A DNA stretch of 64,000 nucleotides from Mycolicibacterium litorale. GTDB taxonomy: Bacteria; Actinomycetota; Actinomycetes; Mycobacteriales; Mycobacteriaceae. Shown piece by piece: positions 63,065 to 64,000 of the stretch. The notes under the pieces are model-generated. The model did no database searches. It saw nothing but the letters and a program-made list of their open reading frames with translations, and had not been told where the DNA came from. The stretch's first letter is position 1. Every line of letters begins with the position of its first letter. The DNA is taken from NCBI RefSeq assembly GCF_014218295.1, contig NZ_AP023287.1, positions 4,960,001 to 5,024,000 of the forward strand. The letters run 5' to 3'. The position numbers were made by a program, and so were the translations under genes.

Positions 63065-63492
63065 TAGACCTTCGCCGACAGCTTCACGTCGATGTTGCCG
63101 CGGGTGGCCTTCGAGTACGGGCAGAACGCGTGCGCCTTCTCCATCAGGTCGTCGGCGACGGACTGCTCGAGCCCGGGCAGGTAGCCGATCAGGTGGGCGG
63201 TGAGACCGAAGCCGCCCTCTGAGTCGGGACCGAACCCGACCTGCGCGGTGATGGCCGACGCCTCGTCGATCTGGATGTCGTTGTTCTTGGCCTGCAGGCG
63301 CAGCGCGCCGAGGAAGCAGGCGGCGTAGCCGGCCGAGAAGAGCAGCTCGGGGTTGACGCCCTCACCGCTGCCACCCATCTCCTTGGGCGGGCGGGTGTCG
63401 AAGTCGATCTTGTCGTCGCTGGACTTCACGTGGCCGTTGCGGCCGCCGCCGCTGGCCGTCGACTCTGCGGTGTACTTCACTTCGATGCTCAT
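63064..63492 (-). CDS. ohr: Organic hydroperoxide resistance protein (Ohr/OsmC family)
   Basis: This 142-residue thiol peroxidase reduces organic hydroperoxides. The catalytic Cys pair is Cys59 (FSAGYAACFLGAL) and Cys124 (HAFCPYSKATRGNIDVKL), with the characteristic Arg in DTRPPKEMGG and Glu in GVNPELLFSAGY. The start MSIEVKYTAESTASGGGRNGH is canonical. It probably forms a two-gene unit with the exported protein gene through a TAGTG overlap. Confidence 0.96.
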   Translation of the reverse strand: MSIEVKYTAESTASGGGRNGHVKSSDDKIDFDTRPPKEMGGSGEGVNPELLFSAGYAACFLGALRLQAKNNDIQIDEASAITAQVGFGPDSEGGFGLTAHLIGYLPGLEQSVADDLMEKAHAFCPYSKATRGNIDVKLSAKV

Positions 63493-63528
63493 GGTCCACG
63501 ATCATGCCAGCCTGGCCTGAGACGGCAA

Positions 63529-63560
63529 GACGCCCCGGCCGCGTCGGCGACCGGGGCGTC
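63529..63560. terminator. Hairpin between katA-2 and ohr
   Basis: A perfect 10-bp stem GACGCCCCGG/CCGGGGCGTC has a 12-base loop. It lies 21 bases after the partial catalase stop. No long U-tract follows on the minus strand. Confidence 0.65.
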
Positions 63561-63580
63561 CCGTGGGGCTGCAGAGATGT

Positions 63581-64000
63581 CTATGCCTGCGCGCCGACCT
63601 TCACCTTCGGTTCGGCGCTGTCGCCGGCGACGGCGCTCTGGCCTTCCTGCGCCGGCTGGGTTCCGGCGCCGTCGGCCTCGGCGAGCTTGGCCTTGACACC
63701 CGCCTCGACCTTGGCGCCCAGGTCGGCGTCGACGTTGCGCCAGTACTGGTACACCCGCTCGAGCACCTCGGGCGTCACACCGTTCGAGGCGTGGCCGATG
63801 ATGTTGTGCGCCAGGCGTTCCCGCTCCTCGGCGGTCATCACCTCACGCACCAGGGTACCGGCCTGTCCGAAGTCGTCGTCCTCGGCGTGCTGGACGTAAC
63901 CCGCGCGCACGGCCGTGCCGTCGAAGCCCCACTGGCCGCCGTCGCCGGCGCGCTCGGGGTCGGCGTGCGGACCGCCGTAGGAGTTCGGCGCGTACACCGG
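63581..64000 (-). CDS. C-terminal part of a second clade 3 catalase, 5' partial
   Basis: About 140 residues up to the window edge; the frame is open at 64000. VYAPNSYGGPHADPERAG, FDGTAVRAGYVQHAEDDDFGQAGTLVREVM and NIIGHASNGVTPEVLERVYQYWRNVDADLG match the C-terminal region of small-subunit, NADPH-binding catalases. A Lys/Ala/Glu-rich tail (KVEAGVKAKLAEADGAG) follows. The heme-binding core lies outside the window. It is different from the katA at 52125, so the genome has at least two heme catalases here. Confidence 0.9.
   Translation of the reverse strand, partial: PVYAPNSYGGPHADPERAGDGGQWGFDGTAVRAGYVQHAEDDDFGQAGTLVREVMTAEERERLAHNIIGHASNGVTPEVLERVYQYWRNVDADLGAKVEAGVKAKLAEADGAGTQPAQEGQSAVAGDSAEPKVKVGAQA

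Overview
The window is chromosomal DNA of a high-GC actinomycete. Gene content and order identify a mycobacterium, probably an environmental, fast-growing type (Mycolicibacterium-like). The backbone follows the M. tuberculosis order Rv3649 to Rv3705c closely: Rv3651, a tad-like pilus cluster, ssd, 6C RNA, an HAD phosphatase, Ms1 RNA, acs, marP, nth, crp, the bagAB-type ATPases, whiB4, ponA2, the moxR envelope cluster, glpK and the complete ergothioneine cluster. M. tuberculosis gene names used here come from memory of those proteins and gene order, not from a database search. Accessory genes missing from that order are inserted in several places, and one of them is an insertion-sequence remnant.

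Layout. 1-296 is the tail of a DUF1998 helicase. 518-1549 is an Rv3651-like PAS-type protein. 1538-6058 (minus strand) is a compact Tad/Flp pilus cluster: TadE/G-like, TadE-like, pilin, TadC, TadB, TadA and a CpaE-like Ssd. 6230-7730 holds two conserved small RNAs, 6C and Ms1/MTS2823, on either side of an HAD phosphatase. 7750-17496 carries a degenerate Fic-fold protein, acetyl-CoA synthetase, two serine proteases, a holin-like protein, EphE, Nudix, a thioredoxin-like protein, endonuclease III and CRP. 17548-26453 carries an MBL hydrolase, RidA, DUF4177, two Get3/ArsA-like ATPases, WhiB4, PonA2, a phosphoesterase and a Cds1-like PLP enzyme. A tRNA-Pro(CGG) is at 26720.

26833-34916 is mostly accessory: CYP136-like P450 with a divergent TetR, a TesB thioesterase, and a three-gene group of heme-oxygenase-like diiron protein, CDGSH iron-sulfur protein and NPPY methyltransferase. 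It also has an unrecognised gene, a 52-residue acidic protein, an F420-type oxidoreductase and YqeY. 35018-43137 is the envelope cluster: proline-rich membrane protein, DUF4129, DUF4350, MoxR ATPase, DUF58, SpoIIM and RDD. A truncated IS110-type element sits between SpoIIM and RDD. 43142-54655 is a second accessory block: carotenoid oxygenase, GntR with an NCS1 nucleobase transporter, two PadR regulators, GlpK, a methyltransferase, a frameshifted MHS-type transporter, a catalase and a UlaG-like hydrolase. 54740-63492 has a GCS2-type ligase and methyltransferase (Rv3698/Rv3699-like), egtE-D-C-B-A, an exported Rv3705c-like protein and Ohr. The window ends inside a second catalase.

How it works together. 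Many genes serve redox and envelope homeostasis: ergothioneine, Ohr, catalases, WhiB4, Cds1, MarP, PonA2. Genes are tightly packed with ATGA/GTGA overlaps. At least fourteen start codons lie 7-9 bases after the last T of a TANNNT -10 element, so leaderless transcription is the commonest initiation mode seen here, and it fixes several start codons. CRP-like palindromes cover the acs -10 and the 5' end of Ms1, tying both to the crp gene in the same window.
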